Shown here in pieces: positions 9,988-21,245 of a stretch of 64,000 nt of DNA. The position numbers and the translations under genes are program-made. The DNA is from Rhypophila decipiens (lineage: Eukaryota; Ascomycota; Sordariomycetes; Sordariales; Naviculisporaceae): assembly GCA_033297075.1 (NCBI GenBank), contig MU858219.1:1-64000 (forward strand), read 5' to 3'. A model generated the notes under the pieces. That model worked only from the letters and a program-made list of their open reading frames with translations, ran no database searches and had not been told where the DNA came from. Position 1 is the stretch's first letter. Each line of letters begins with the position of its first letter.

Positions 9988-12900
9988 ATGCGGGCTATCA
10001 AGCGACACAAACATCCGCCAAGACAGGCGATGCTGGGAACCCCTGACAAGGTTGATCCGAACAAATTACCCGGCATGGGGCTGGGATACGGGGACGACAA
10101 CAGCGGAGGAGAGGCCGCAAATTGTGGTTCGGGGAATTGGGTTGCCAAGGGACCGATATTCACCGAGCTCAAGGTCTGGGAAGAGGTCGGCGAGATTATG
10201 TATTCTGCCGATAGTGCTCGACGGGATAAAGTCATCTTGGCGGATTTGAATGGCGATGGGATTGATGATTACATTCTTGCTGATGATGATGGGACTGTTA
10301 GGGCTTGGCTCAATGAGGGGTCCCTGAACGAGTGGATGAATCTGGGGACGGTTCATCCCGAGTCTGATGAGTGGTCGACTATCACCGGAGATATGATTCG
10401 GTTCGCGGACGTTGATAATGATGGGAAAGCTGACTTGATTGCCCTGTACTCGGACGGTGCTGCCAAGGTCTGGAAGAACGTCGATGGCGGTGCTACGTAC
10501 AAGAGTCTTGATTCAAAATGGGCTACTGGGCTTGGTGAATCGCGGGAGAAGGTTCACTTTCAAGATATTGACGGAGATGGATATGCCGACTATGTCATTA
10601 TCTATGATAACGGGGCCGTCAAGTGGGCCCGCAACACGGGGAACAATGGTCAGGATGATAACGAGTGGAACTGGGAGGAGGCTGTCGAGATTGCACCGGG
10701 CCCGGCGGGCATGCCGGCCAATCGTGCTCATCTGTACGACCTGGACCGTGATGGCATGGCGGATTATGTCATCGTCTATGATGGCGGCGCTGTCAAGGCC
10801 CTGCGGAACACCGGACACTTGAATGGCGATGGGCCTTGGCCCGGGTACCGTAACTGGGACGATCTTGGGATCATTGCGCCTGGGGTCAAGGGCGTTACAG
10901 GAGAGATGATACGGTTTGCTGATATGGATGGAGACGGCCTGGCAGATCTGGTGGCCATCGCCGAGGACGGTAGCATGCGCATGTGGAAGAACCTCGGGCT
11001 GATCGGCACCAGCAAGGGGTCCAGCATACGGTTTGCCCGTCTGAACAAGGACAAAAAGGTCGATATCGTGTCGGTCGACAGACAGGGCCGAGCCAGGGCT
11101 TGGCTGAACGAAGGTCTGGGAAAGTGGAAGGACATCGGCGAGATTGCACCCGGCTTGAACGAGGATCTTACGGCTGCAGAGATCCAGTTTGCGGATGTCA
11201 ACGGCGACGGCCTTGATGACTTTCTGGTAGTCCATGGCAGTGGCGCTGTCAAGGCTTACCTCAACAACGGTAATCTCCCCGACAAGACAAAGCGAATCTG
11301 GCAGGACAGTCAGGTTATTTCGTGGGGTGTCGGCGAGCCGGGTCGAAAGATCACGTTTGCGGACCTGAACGGCGATGGGTACGCCGACTATTGTATTGTC
11401 TTTGACGGCGGCGCTGTCAGCTGCTATCTGAACCAGCAGAACATCCCGCCCGACGAGGGCGACCGCATCTGGGGCTATAGGCTGACCGTTGCCACCGGGG
11501 TCGGCTGGCCGGGCGACAAAGTGCGGTTTGCTGACATCACAGGCGACGGGAAAGAGGATTACTTGATCCAGTTCGAGGGTGGTGGCGCCGACGGCTATAA
11601 CAACACGGGCAACATCCCCGACGCCGGCAGAGTGCGAAACTGGTTCGGCATCTGCACCATTTCCACTGGCGTGGACCCGCAGGGACCTGTTCGGTATGCC
11701 TACATTGACGGAGATGGCAAGGACGACTATTTGGTCGTGTTCGGCGGTGGAACTGTTGTTGCATACATCAACTCGTGCGACTGGAAGCTGCCAGACTTGG
11801 GTGGTGGAGATGGCGGCGGTGGCGGTGACGATGGCCTCAACTACAACTCAACATGCGACGACTTGTTGGATGAAAGTAAGCATTCCTGTTCCGCTTTGTT
11901 GTTGCAGTTTTTTGGGTGCCTGAGCTAACACTTATCGATGATGCTTTGAAGCGGGAAACGGCAACACCTATCCGTCCGAGCTGTGGAACAAGGTAGGAAC
12001 CCAGCCGTATTGGAAGCCTTGGCTGTCCTTGGGCGACGGCGTGACGAACAACGTGGTCAACGAGTTCGCTGGAGAGTGGGGGTTGACTGAGCTGGGGTGC
12101 AACGTCGGGGGCAATTGCGAAGTTCCCGTGTCTTGCGCATACAAGCCTCGGAAAGGCAGCGCTCGCGGACACCTGGTCCTCAGATCAATCAAAAACCTGC
12201 ACAACTACAGCAGACTGCGGGAAGCCATTGGCGAGAGCCAGGATTACTTTAACAGCCTCCAAGAAGTTTTCCAAGAATACTGGCCCGAGGACGATCTCAA
12301 GGACGAAGATCTTGCAAATCTGCTGGGAACGCTCGAAGACGCTTTTGGCATGGCCGCTGCAGTGTCTGGCTCTACTTCAGTAGGAGTGGCGAATGAACTC
12401 TTCTCGGCCTTTAGCAGCACTATTAGCGAGGCCATGGTAAACGAAGGAAAAACAATCGAGCATGCAAGCGATCTCGCCTTGTATGTCTTGATGCCGTTTG
12501 GTCGTTGTCTTGCCTTTGGGTGCTGACATGCTGACTTGTACAGGTTTGGTTTCAACTTTTTCAACGACAGCGCCACGGCGATTGATGACTTGCAAAATGA
12601 CCTTCTCCGGGAAGGTCATTACGAACCGTCAAACGGAAAGAAGGTTATTTTGGACGATGTATTTGAAAATGGGCAGTGGATAGATACGTCCAAAATACCC
12701 ATCATTAACGACTCCAATGACTCCCCGAGGATCGATCCTCAGGCCTTGAGGAATTTTTTCTTTGCCTGGTTCCACGCCAACATTCTCAACTATGCCTGGA
12801 GGAACTCAATGGACTATGTTATTGGGTATCACATGACAGAATCCGAGTGTAAGGCCCAGTCACCTTTACCTTTGTCTTCATTTTAGTTTTTTGTCTGAGA

Positions 12901-13598
12901 TTAACGATCCGGATCTGGCACAGTGACGAAATCGAGGTCGCTGATGATGCCCTCAAAGCCTACCACTGGGGCTATGGGTACTTTCTTCTGAGGTTGGAAT
13001 CCCTCTTTTGTTCCCCGGCCGTCTTTATTTGGAGCTAATCATAATCTTCCCCTTACAGGCTTGGAACGAGACAGAGCTTCGGAGACACAGTCTATACACG
13101 CAAAGAGGTTCCCGGCTACGAGCGCATCGAGGATAATGACCTGAATAGCGGTTTCACAGTAGAAGATGTTATCAAAGTTTCGGTGGATACGTTCGAGGAG
13201 TTTGGTTACAACTATACTGGTTCGCCAGTACTAGACGACTATCTCAACGCAGACTGGGATACGCGACGGGATGTTAAGCCTAAAGTACTGGGGACCTTTT
13301 CCCTTTCTGTCTGTGACTCGTCAAAGATTCCCCGGGATGATGTGTTCAGACGGCTCAAGGAATCGATTATGGATACCAACTATGACGAAAGCCCCCAGTA
13401 TGGATCAGAGGTGTAAGTTGCTCCCCCCCGACCCGTCACTAGTCATTTCCTTCAAGTTGCTTCTGAGCTAACTTTCACTCAAGGACGTGTCTCTGCGCAG
13501 AGCTGGAGGACGATGAAGGTCAAAAGTTTAGAGATCTGTTTCCCTACAGCTACAATTTCGACCTATGCCCTGAGTACACGAAGCCCCCCTACACATGA
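9988..13598 (+). CDS. large FG-GAP/VCBS-repeat protein, apparently headless
   Basis: About six exons: 9988-11875, 11952-12480, 12544-12848, about 12925-12992, 13059-13412, 13484-13598, giving roughly 1,070 aa. Residues about 55-600 are tandem VCBS/FG-GAP repeats, each with a DxNGDGxxDY Ca-binding-type loop followed by a GGAVxAYxN strand; such repeats form beta-propellers in secreted proteins. The C-terminal 450 residues (from NTYPSELWNKVG) recall the non-catalytic C-terminal module of large secreted fungal chitinase/killer-toxin-like proteins, but this is weak. The first in-frame ATG (9988) has no signal peptide and a stop lies just upstream (9925), so an N-terminal secretion signal and catalytic domain may be lost. 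At the exon 3/4 join the strong donor (GTAAGG, 12849) and acceptor (GGCACAG, 12924) do not keep frame; either a weaker donor near 12824 (GTATCA) is used or there is a frameshift. Confidence 0.65.
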
Positions 13599-14012
13599 AG
13601 GGATGTCACGGCAATTTGTACCCTCGTCCTGGGTTGTTTTGAACTAGCACGGGCCTACTTGGCTTGAAGAATACGTCAATTTGATTGATTTGATCGTTGG
13701 TGGATGGCAAAGGTCGGAGCAGGGTTAGGGTTTTGTGTGGGGGCTCCACATGTTGGGAAAATACAAATGGTCCAAGTTATTTCGTTCATTTGACAGATCC
13801 TGGCATCTTTGGATTAGGTTTTTTTAGAGTGATTTGAGATGCCTCAAGTTGGCTTTTAACTTGTAAGAGCATGCCTTGGTCGGGTTCCAGTCCTTAACAT
13901 ATGTATCTAGATAACCATTTCATCTTTCCTGTAATATAGGAAGGCTTTGTAGTGATATGTCGTACCAGCACTGAACTTCAACTCGAGGTTATCACAATTC
14001 AACTCGAGATCC
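13599..14012. other. intergenic between convergent genes
   Basis: Presumed 3' flanks of the convergent VCBS-repeat gene and the small minus-strand gene. It contains GGGTTAGGG at about 13722 and no other notable structure. Confidence 0.5.
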
Positions 14013-14513
14013 CTAAGCCTGCTTCTTTGCACCCTCTCTGAGCTCAAACTCATCTATGAACTTGCTCAAAATGGCATTATGCTTCCCGTTTGGCCCGCCA
14101 AAAATCTCCAATCTCTCATTTTTGGTCATGGGCGTTCCGCGTTTAACCTGACTCGCCCAGAGTCCCAGCATCCTATCCAATTCTGCCCAAGCAGCCTCGC
14201 TTGAAGGACAGCAACTGGTCATAGCTATTGGGGATCCAAACGAATCCCCGAAGTCTTTTCTCACAAAGCATATGTGGCTAACATAGTCGTCGGTTTCGAT
14301 GGATAGGTCGTAGGTGTAATCGCTGCCCCAGATCGTTTTGCAGTTTGCTTGGATGCGCTCGCCTTGTTTCGACGACATGGTTTTCCAACTTGGACACCTC
14401 GGGTTGTTTGTGTCAGAATATTCCTTGTCATTCGGAAGGGATTGGTTATCAGAAGGAATTCTCTGGAAATGACTGGAAATATTGGTAATAATCTTTGTCC
14501 CCGGTTTCGTCAT
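14013..14513 (-). CDS. small conserved-looking hypothetical protein
   Basis: Single exon. The first ATG in frame is at 14513 (166 aa), but an internal ATG near 14378 (MSSKQGERIQ, 121 aa) starts where the sequence becomes protein-like. Blocks such as WGSDYTYDLSIETDDYVSHI and IFGGPNGKHN look like a short globular fungal protein of unknown function. No signal peptide, membrane segment or metal motif. It is convergent with the VCBS gene. Function unknown. Confidence 0.5.
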   Translation of the reverse strand: MTKPGTKIITNISSHFQRIPSDNQSLPNDKEYSDTNNPRCPSWKTMSSKQGERIQANCKTIWGSDYTYDLSIETDDYVSHICFVRKDFGDSFGSPIAMTSCCPSSEAAWAELDRMLGLWASQVKRGTPMTKNERLEIFGGPNGKHNAILSKFIDEFELREGAKKQA

Positions 14514-15622
14514 ATTTGCCACCAGTATTTCCACAATGTATAGTTATAAGAGAACCTCTCTAGCGAAGCCAGAGAGGAGAAGGAGGAAAATGAGTTCAAT
14601 CAGAATCAATTCAACAACCAAGTGCGATATTCTTACAGTTTGCTGTTGGAAAATATAAGATGTTAAGTTAGCAGATAATCCGGAGAGACGTGGGGAGTTG
14701 AAATACCAAACTTTAAGGATAAGATGCTTGATTACCTGGGTATCTTGAGGACGGCGGACGTGGTCTGGGTGCGTTCCTTGTTGGCAAGTTGGAACCTAGA
14801 AGTTGCGATGCCAGTTTGCGGGGTCATGGAACACGGGTTCTACTTCAACAAGTAGTCATGTCGGCACAATATCAGCAGATGCAGCCCGTGTCTGCCTCTG
14901 TTCTCAGGCAGCCTCTTCGCCCCGCTCAACGTGGCCGAGAACGGACCGGCATACCATATGTAGCCGGGATGTTGGGTGCTTCCACTCAAAAGACAGGACC
15001 TCTCACACTATGGTGTTCCACTAGACATAAAACGCGGCAGCTCGGGGTTGGTACGAAGGTTGCCGGAATCATGTTAATCAGCCAGTCGCCACTTGATATG
15101 GTCTTGGGACTGGCTACCTGCAGCCCCGGCACCTATCATCACGCCAAGAGGTGAAAATCGGGATAATTGCATTTATCTCGACGCCAACAGGAATGTCTTC
15201 AAGCCAATAATGAAGGCCTCGGCTACCTGGTAGGTCGGTGATTACAGGATGGGTGCCACACCTCATGTCGTTGCCACCACGGGGAGTAACCCCAGGCATT
15301 GGAGCCCAATTGTGCACTTTTCTCACTCCGTTGAGAGCTCTCCGACCAACCACACATTGTGGCGACCCGTCATTTATTGGAGGGGGCCAGCCAGGATCGT
15401 ATTCGCTCTTGTCTCGGGTAGAGCGTTCACAAACATTGATCCAATGTTCGATTCCGATGGCCATCGATGTCGTCTCCAAAGGCCCGTAGGGACGGCAAAA
15501 CAAATACTTGTTACCCCGACTCCCCGACGATATGTGTCGGGCCCTCCCCCTCCCACATGCTCTTCTTTTCAATTACGGGACCTTAATTATCCATCATCGA
15601 ATCTTGCCGCTCACTGGACAAC
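14514..15622. other. no supported gene
   Basis: Open frames on both strands (for example 14789-15154 and 15114-15572) overlap each other and have no recognisable content or splice framework. It may hold the promoter of the Cys/His repeat gene. Confidence 0.4.
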
Positions 15623-17068
15623 ATGCCCTGCTACGAACCTTCCTGTACTTGAAGAAATCTTTCCGGGTATTGGTATTGTCGACACCACAATTGCAGGACC
15701 GAACGGTGTTATTCGAAAAATGTGGACGGCGTGTCATATTGTGAGGAACACAGGTGCGGCGTTCTCACCTGCAGCAGACCACATCGGTGTAAGTACTTGC
15801 CCCTTTCACCGCTGCATCTCGTCCAAGTCTCTAAAATATTATTAGCTGGCATCAGTGCATGCAGCTCGCACAAATGCAAGCTCTCCCAATGCAACTCAAT
15901 CCGCTATACCGGTCGCCAGCACTGTGAAGCGCACATGTGCGGTAAGAATACCTGCCACAGGGCGAGGAAAGTAGGCGGCTCGCTGGCCTGTGAGACACAC
16001 ACCTGTCGCCTACTTGACTCCATTGGCAATGCAATCTGCGGCAACATTGTTCAGCAAAACCCCGGATCAAAGTCCTGTTTCGACCATGTGTGCTGCTTGG
16101 ACGGCTGCCGGCGGCCATATATCTCCATCGATATCCCCTACTGTCAACGTCATCGGTGTCAGTGGACGGTGCCCTGTCCTCAGGCTGCCGATACCCCTTC
16201 AAGCTTCTGCGAGAAACACAAGTGTCCCGTTACGGGTTGTAAACGCAGTTGTCTGGAGGCGGGCAAGTATTGAGATGATCACCGGTGTTACTGGGGCGAT
16301 AGAGAGTGTCCCCAGGAAAGTTCTTGGAGTCTGGATGGTTGGTATTGCCCGAACCACACGTGCTCGGTGGCCAGATGTATTGAGCCAAACGTCGCTGATG
16401 GATTTCAATGTGACGCGCACACGTGTGTCGGGGCTGAAGACGGAGTGAGGTGTAATGTTGAGGTAAATCATGCTGGAGACAGGTGCAGTCAACATTGCTG
16501 TCTGGAACGAGATTGCTACGATGCCTGCGATGGTGAAGGGGGGTATTGTGCCCAGCATGTCTGTGCTTCGGATGATTGTTATGATCGGCGAGGTGCTAGT
16601 GGGAGGTACTGCGAGTATCATAGGGCGGAGTACCAACAACAGACCGCCGTGGTGGCCACAAGATCATCCCGAGGAGTGGCGCGTTCCCAGGCGACGCGAA
16701 ACAACATGCAAGACTACGGAACTGCCTATCTCGATGGATACCAGCTCGGACTAAATGTCCCGGAAGGCGACAGGGAATATGCGAGGAGGGCGATGGAACA
16801 ATGGGGCAGAGACTCCGGCCATGACGGAGAGCGCGCTCAGAGGCGACAGGGGATGGCGGGCGTAGCCGGCCTTGTGACGCAGATGGAGATGCAGGGAGAT
16901 GGTGTTGCAGCTCTCCGGGGACAACCCCGTCTGATTGAGGAGGTTCAAGATGGACAACAGCAGACTCTGGGAGATTTGATTGCAGACGTGAACAGTCTTG
17001 ACCTCAACCAGGCCCGGGACAGCAGAGAAGATCACACAGACAGTGATTATGTATTGGAGTTAGTGTGA
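15623..17068 (+). pseudogene. Cys/His tandem-repeat protein interrupted by two in-frame TGA codons
   Basis: A single reading frame from ATG 15623 to the stop at 17066-17068 encodes about 12 tandem units of roughly 20-25 residues with the pattern C-x2-H-x-C-x(3-6)-C and a Tyr or other aromatic often before the first Cys (YCEEHRC, HCEAHMC, YCPNHTC, YCAQHVC, YCEYHRA). An optional 57-bp in-frame intron fits at 15789-15845. The array suggests repeated metal-binding knuckles. After the last unit come about 155 polar residues without a known domain. TGA codons interrupt the frame at 15650-15652 (linker) and 16271-16273; the second lies exactly where the invariant first Cys of a unit should be (KY-stop-DDHRC). 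No other lesion is seen across about 480 codons. Either a recently silenced gene or one with read-through or sequence errors. No signal peptide at the presumed start. Confidence 0.7.
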
Positions 17069-17798
17069 GAGCATAGCACTTGGGATTATTGGGTTTTCAT
17101 GCTTGAATGATTGTCTGTCGGCGGAAACAATGGGCCGAAAACAGGCCAGATTAGCTGACGAAAGCGTACAAAACCACCGTTTTCAACAGATGACCACAGT
17201 GGCGAAGCCTGAGGCATTGCTAAGAGCTATCCGGTTGCTGGGATCACTTGTTCCCGTAACTACGGATATCAACACCGGCATTGTATATATGTTGCTTGGT
17301 ATATCAATGCCCGTGTGGCTCTAAATAAAGACTACCCAAGGCATTGCCAACTTTGGGTTCATCATAAAGGGTGAATTCCAAATGATTTTAGCAAAGAGGC
17401 AGCGCCGACCCCGACGATTTGGCCGATCTGCCTTTCCATCCTCTTATGTAAAGACTTGCTGGGCCCATGAACTCTAACCGTGAATTTCTCCGACGGTATG
17501 TGGGACAGTTTCGTCCATAATGGAGCGCCGTCAGCCCTAGGGAGAAACGATGAAACGTACATGCCCAGTTATCCATCTCGCGTCGTGTCTTAGCTTTCCT
17601 TCTAGGTAAGGCGAAATCCTTCAGCGGTGCTAAAGCGAAGTTGTCTGGTTCTACTTGTTGAGCCGAAAGGAAAACCCCAACTCATAATTCTGCCAAGGAC
17701 AAGTTCTTCCTCGAGCCAAAACGGCGACGGTGATAATCTTGCCCAATAGAAACAGAGGAGGTTTCGGTTCCAAGAAAGTACTTCGTGAGACTTTGGTC
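17069..17798. other. intergenic before the small secreted protein cluster
   Basis: No supported gene. A plus-strand open frame at 17103-17324 has no recognisable content. Confidence 0.4.
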
Positions 17799-17806
17799 TA
17801 TATAAG
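17799..17806 (+). promoter_or_regulatory. TATA box of small secreted protein copy 1
   Basis: TATATAAG lies 131 bp upstream of the ATG at 17930. The same octamer precedes copy 2 (19168), which supports shared core-promoter architecture. Confidence 0.5.
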
Positions 17807-17929
17807 CATCGATGATGCCCTCTCCAAGATGTGCATAATTGTTTCGTTTCAACCATCCTAAAGTCTCACGCCCCTGTCCTCAACACCCACCAATACACAA
17901 GGACAAGTTCACGGTCCTCCGCTTCCACC

Positions 17930-18313
17930 ATGGTCAAAATTACCGCCGTCGTTCTTGCCGCCCTAGCGACTCTCGCCGCTGCTAGGAACTGCACACCGGA
18001 CCTTGATTACTGCGGCAGGACTCTTCGAGCTATTGCCACTGGCAGTAAATCAAATCCCAGAATGGCCCTTGCATGCAAACTCTGGCTTGCGCAGGCGGGC
18101 AGATACTGACAGCGTTGACTTGTAGGTAATTACGACGCTCAAATGAAGGCAGCTCTTTGAGAACGCGGTATCCCCGTCAACGAGGGGTCCATGACCAATA
18201 GTCTGTTCTACTGCGTAGGCGGGAGTAACGGAGACGTCCGGGCTTTGCTCCAATGCGCCAAAGGTTGCATTGATGGTGGGAAGGAGAGAAACGACTTTTG
18301 CAGGTTGCCGTAG
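17930..18313 (+). pseudogene. small secreted cysteine-rich protein, copy 1 (premature TGA)
   Basis: First of four tandem paralogues. Exon 1 is 17930-18044, intron 18045-18125, exon 2 18126-18313. It begins with a typical signal peptide (MVKITAVVLAALATLAAA) followed by RNCTPDLDYC and the family intron in the same position and phase as in copies 2 and 3. In exon 2 a TGA at 18158-18160 stops the protein 11 codons in; beyond it the frame stays open to a TAG at 18311-18313 and still encodes the family cysteines (LFYC, LQC, KGC, FC). One nonsense change therefore seems to have silenced an otherwise complete gene. Role unknown; secreted Cys-rich proteins of this size are often tested as effectors. 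Confidence 0.8.
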
Positions 18314-19167
18314 GCTGTATTCTTGACTCATGTCCGGACCTTGTGAGGATTCCCTCACAAGGTATACGTACGGCCCAAAGACTATCTTCACAGCTGAGCT
18401 TCACTCGGACTTTATATACTCAAGGGATCAGACAGGGAGGCTCATGTACATCGCCTGGGGCCGTGGATCACACGTTCAATCAATCTAAAGCATCACGCCA
18501 TTCTCACAGCATTAGCACTTCATTCTTGCTTGGCTCACGTTTGTGAATCTGCATTTTCTTTGGCAAAGACCAAGGTCGTTTGCGAAGAAGCGAACCCATT
18601 ATTGTTGATTGCATTTCTTCCTTGGACGGTGATTTCAATACCAGTTATTCACAAATTCCAGCGCTTCGTGCTCCGGACTCTATCGAGTTCCCCTGAACTT
18701 TGAAGATCAGACGATGTGCCTCTCCCTTGCGTAAATGCAGGGGTATTGTTGGAGAAAACAAAGGGCATTTCATCAAAGCTACCTGTTATGGAATTCGGTT
18801 GTGATATGATTATCTCCGACGGCATATTCATATTGTCTTCTCGACAGGCGCTACAGCCCTAAAGCTGAAACCAGGATGGGTCTCGGGCCGTTTCATGGCA
18901 GAGGTTCCCGGCTGGCGACCGAGAATTCTTCAGCTCCGTAGCGGAAGAATCTAGGCCTCAGCTCTCGCTTCTCCCTTGTTAACGACAACGAGGGGATGTT
19001 TTACTATCGTGCATCGACTTTGGCTTTGCCTCCTGTGGCTTACAGCCCCTTGGCAAAAACGCCGACGCCAAGTATCTGAGACTATGCCGTAGCAGAATAT
19101 CGTGATGTTCTGCAATCCTCGGGTTGAAGGCATGTTCGACGACAGCAACGATCACAAACAAAAGATG
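18314..19167. other. spacer between secreted-protein copies 1 and 2
   Basis: No gene supported on either strand. Confidence 0.4.
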
Positions 19168-19175
19168 TATATAAG
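19168..19175 (+). promoter_or_regulatory. TATA box of small secreted protein copy 2
   Basis: TATATAAG lies 174 bp upstream of ATG 19342, followed by a C/T- and CA-rich leader typical of strongly expressed fungal genes. Confidence 0.5.
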
Positions 19176-19341
19176 GACGAGATGTCTCCCAGACAAACCG
19201 ACAACTCAAACTCACTCTCCATCACATCATCACAACACTCAAGCATCACTTCCATCACTCTGGACCAAACATACCTCTTCATTCACCTTCTCAACTCATA
19301 AGCTTCTTCAACAACCACCAACTACCAACACCTCATTCAAA

Positions 19342-19705
19342 ATGGTCAGCTTTACCACCCTCGCCATCACCGCCCTCGCCACCCTTGCCGCCGCAAGGAA
19401 CTGCACACCAGGCTTGAGATACTGCGGTAGCACTCTTCGCGAAATCGCGACCGGTGGTAAGTAAAAGGGAGGACCCATCTATCTTCCCCGAAAACTAACA
19501 AACCAATTCAGACAACTACGACATCCAAATCCGCGAGGCCTTCCTAGCCTTCACCGGTAACCGCTTCGCCAGCCAGGAAGACGAGAACAAGGGCCTGTTC
19601 CTCTGCTTGCCCGGTTCCAACGGAGATGTCCTAGTCCACGAGGTCTGCGACATCTCATGCCGCGACAACGGCAATGACAACTCCGACTCGTGCAACCTTG
19701 TCTAG
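19342..19705 (+). CDS. small secreted cysteine-rich protein, copy 2 (intact)
   Basis: The intact member of the cluster. Exons 19342-19456 and 19512-19705, intron with GTAAGT donor and TTCAG acceptor, 102 aa. A signal peptide (MVSFTTLAITALATLAAA) is followed by a mature part of about 84 residues with six cysteines: C-x6-C near the start (NCTPGLRYC), then FLC, EVC, ISC and DSC. Six cysteines suggest three disulfides and a stable apoplastic protein. The segment NYDIQIREA just after the intron is the best conserved block among the copies. Function unknown; candidate effector or antimicrobial-type secreted protein. A TATA box and a CA/CT-rich leader suggest it can be expressed. Confidence 0.85.
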
Positions 19706-20353
19706 ATCAGAGAGACTGGGCAGACAGGGAAGGTACCTGGTGGGGCTTGCGGTATTTGGCCGGACGGCTCCGACTGGGTTCGACATCGGGGATGGAGGTG
19801 TTGGTCACGAGCTGGATCCTCGGGCTAAAACATGCATGAAGGGCGTTTGGATAGCATCTTAGATATATAGACTCGGAATTTGATTGCATTCCACAAACAT
19901 GTGTCCTTATATCCGGATTTGTCTTGGTCATTATTCGAGGTTACACGAGCAGGAAAATAGCACTAATTCAGTGAAAGCCAACGCATGTTCAAGAGTCCAT
20001 GGAGGTTTCCAGCGCAATCCGGTTATTACTAATTATAAGGCTGGAATGCAGATCCTCATCCGCCAAGCTTACATGTCTGAGTCTCGAATTCCAGTTCAGT
20101 GACATCGATATCTTTCCGGGTCTAAGAAACCCTCCACCAAAACTAATAATATTCTTCTCATCTGACCAAGCGGAACAGAAGGATTTACCATCATCTCGAT
20201 CTTCCACCTTCTCTCTTCATATCCTGGATCCTTGAGGATACTACTTCAGAATCCGTGGATTGCTCTGGAGAGAGCGATAAAAGCCAACAGCGCCCAAAAC
20301 ATCTAGAACTACGCGATCTTCTTTCGCCTTGGATCTACCAACCATGACCAAAT
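19706..20353. other. spacer between secreted-protein copies 2 and 3
   Basis: Contains open frames but no recognisable gene. Confidence 0.4.
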
Positions 20354-20743
20354 ATGCTGAGATATACTGTTAGCATTTTGGACCTGGCCGCCTTGGTTGC
20401 CGCGAGAAACTGCAGACGAGGAGAGATATACTATGGCGGCAGACTTGGGGATATTGCGGTACATGGTAAGTAGATCAATGTCAAGCACTCATGGTCTAAA
20501 CTGACCGGCTCTGGTGCTCTCTACGCAGATAATTACGACGCTCAGATCAGAGAGGCCATGGCTGTGGATGGGTATTCGGATCCCACCTGGGATCAGATAA
20601 ACAACGCCCTCTTCTACTGCGATGACGCTGCAGGAAATCTCATCATGATTATCATGTGCAGCTGGGGATGTTATAACCACAGACGACCTATGAACGACGC
20701 GTGCAAAAGGATATATCCACCACAAGCGGGGAAAGGAAAATAG
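20354..20743 (+). CDS. small secreted-like protein, copy 3 (diverged)
   Basis: Exons 20354-20465 and 20529-20743, with a GTAAGT donor and ACGCAG acceptor at the family position, giving 108 aa. The N-terminus is hydrophobic but weaker than in copies 1 and 2 (an Asp interrupts it), and the second family cysteine is replaced by Tyr (IYYGG in place of YCG). The block NYDAQIREAM is conserved and FYC, IMC, GC and DAC remain, leaving five cysteines. It is open to its own stop and could be a diverging functional paralogue or an early pseudogene. The segment GYSDPTWDQINN is shared with copy 4, so copies 3 and 4 are sisters. Confidence 0.65.
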
Positions 20744-21245
20744 GCTTACCGGTGATCGGCTTGGAGTTGGACTGGAGGTCAGTCAAACCAGCGGTGGAGG
20801 AATTGAATATCTTTTTACACCTAATGTTGTCGGCGGAAGAAAACAACTCATTTGCAAACCATGAGTAATTAGAACTGATAGTCGCAAGGGGAACTACACG
20901 TAAGAGTGGCAGAAAAGAACCTTGCTCAAAATGATTGTTGGGGCAACTACGGGCGCAGCGAGAATGCGATCAATCGAATCTGCCAGGCTTATATAGAATT
21001 CCATGATTTTGTTGCGGTTTGGAATGCTCCAGCAGTTCTGGATAAATACCTAACTAAGACATCAGAATTCAAGAGACCCCTTCCTCAACCAAGTTGCGAC
21101 GTATTGATTTAATTGAATAAAGACCAGTGCCCTCCTCATGCGGACAACTCTCCAAACCCGGATTCACCGTTCCTCTAAAGTCTTGAATGTTGTTATCTCA
21201 GGTCCCCGAAAATTGTTAACTATCGAATCCACAATCGATACGAGA

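Noticed and set aside
16271..16273. TGA as a selenocysteine codon in the Cys/His repeat gene
   Set aside because: It sits at a Cys position, but fungi of this kind are not known to make selenoproteins, no SECIS-like hairpin was noticed and a second TGA lies at a non-Cys linker position. Kept only as an alternative in the findings.
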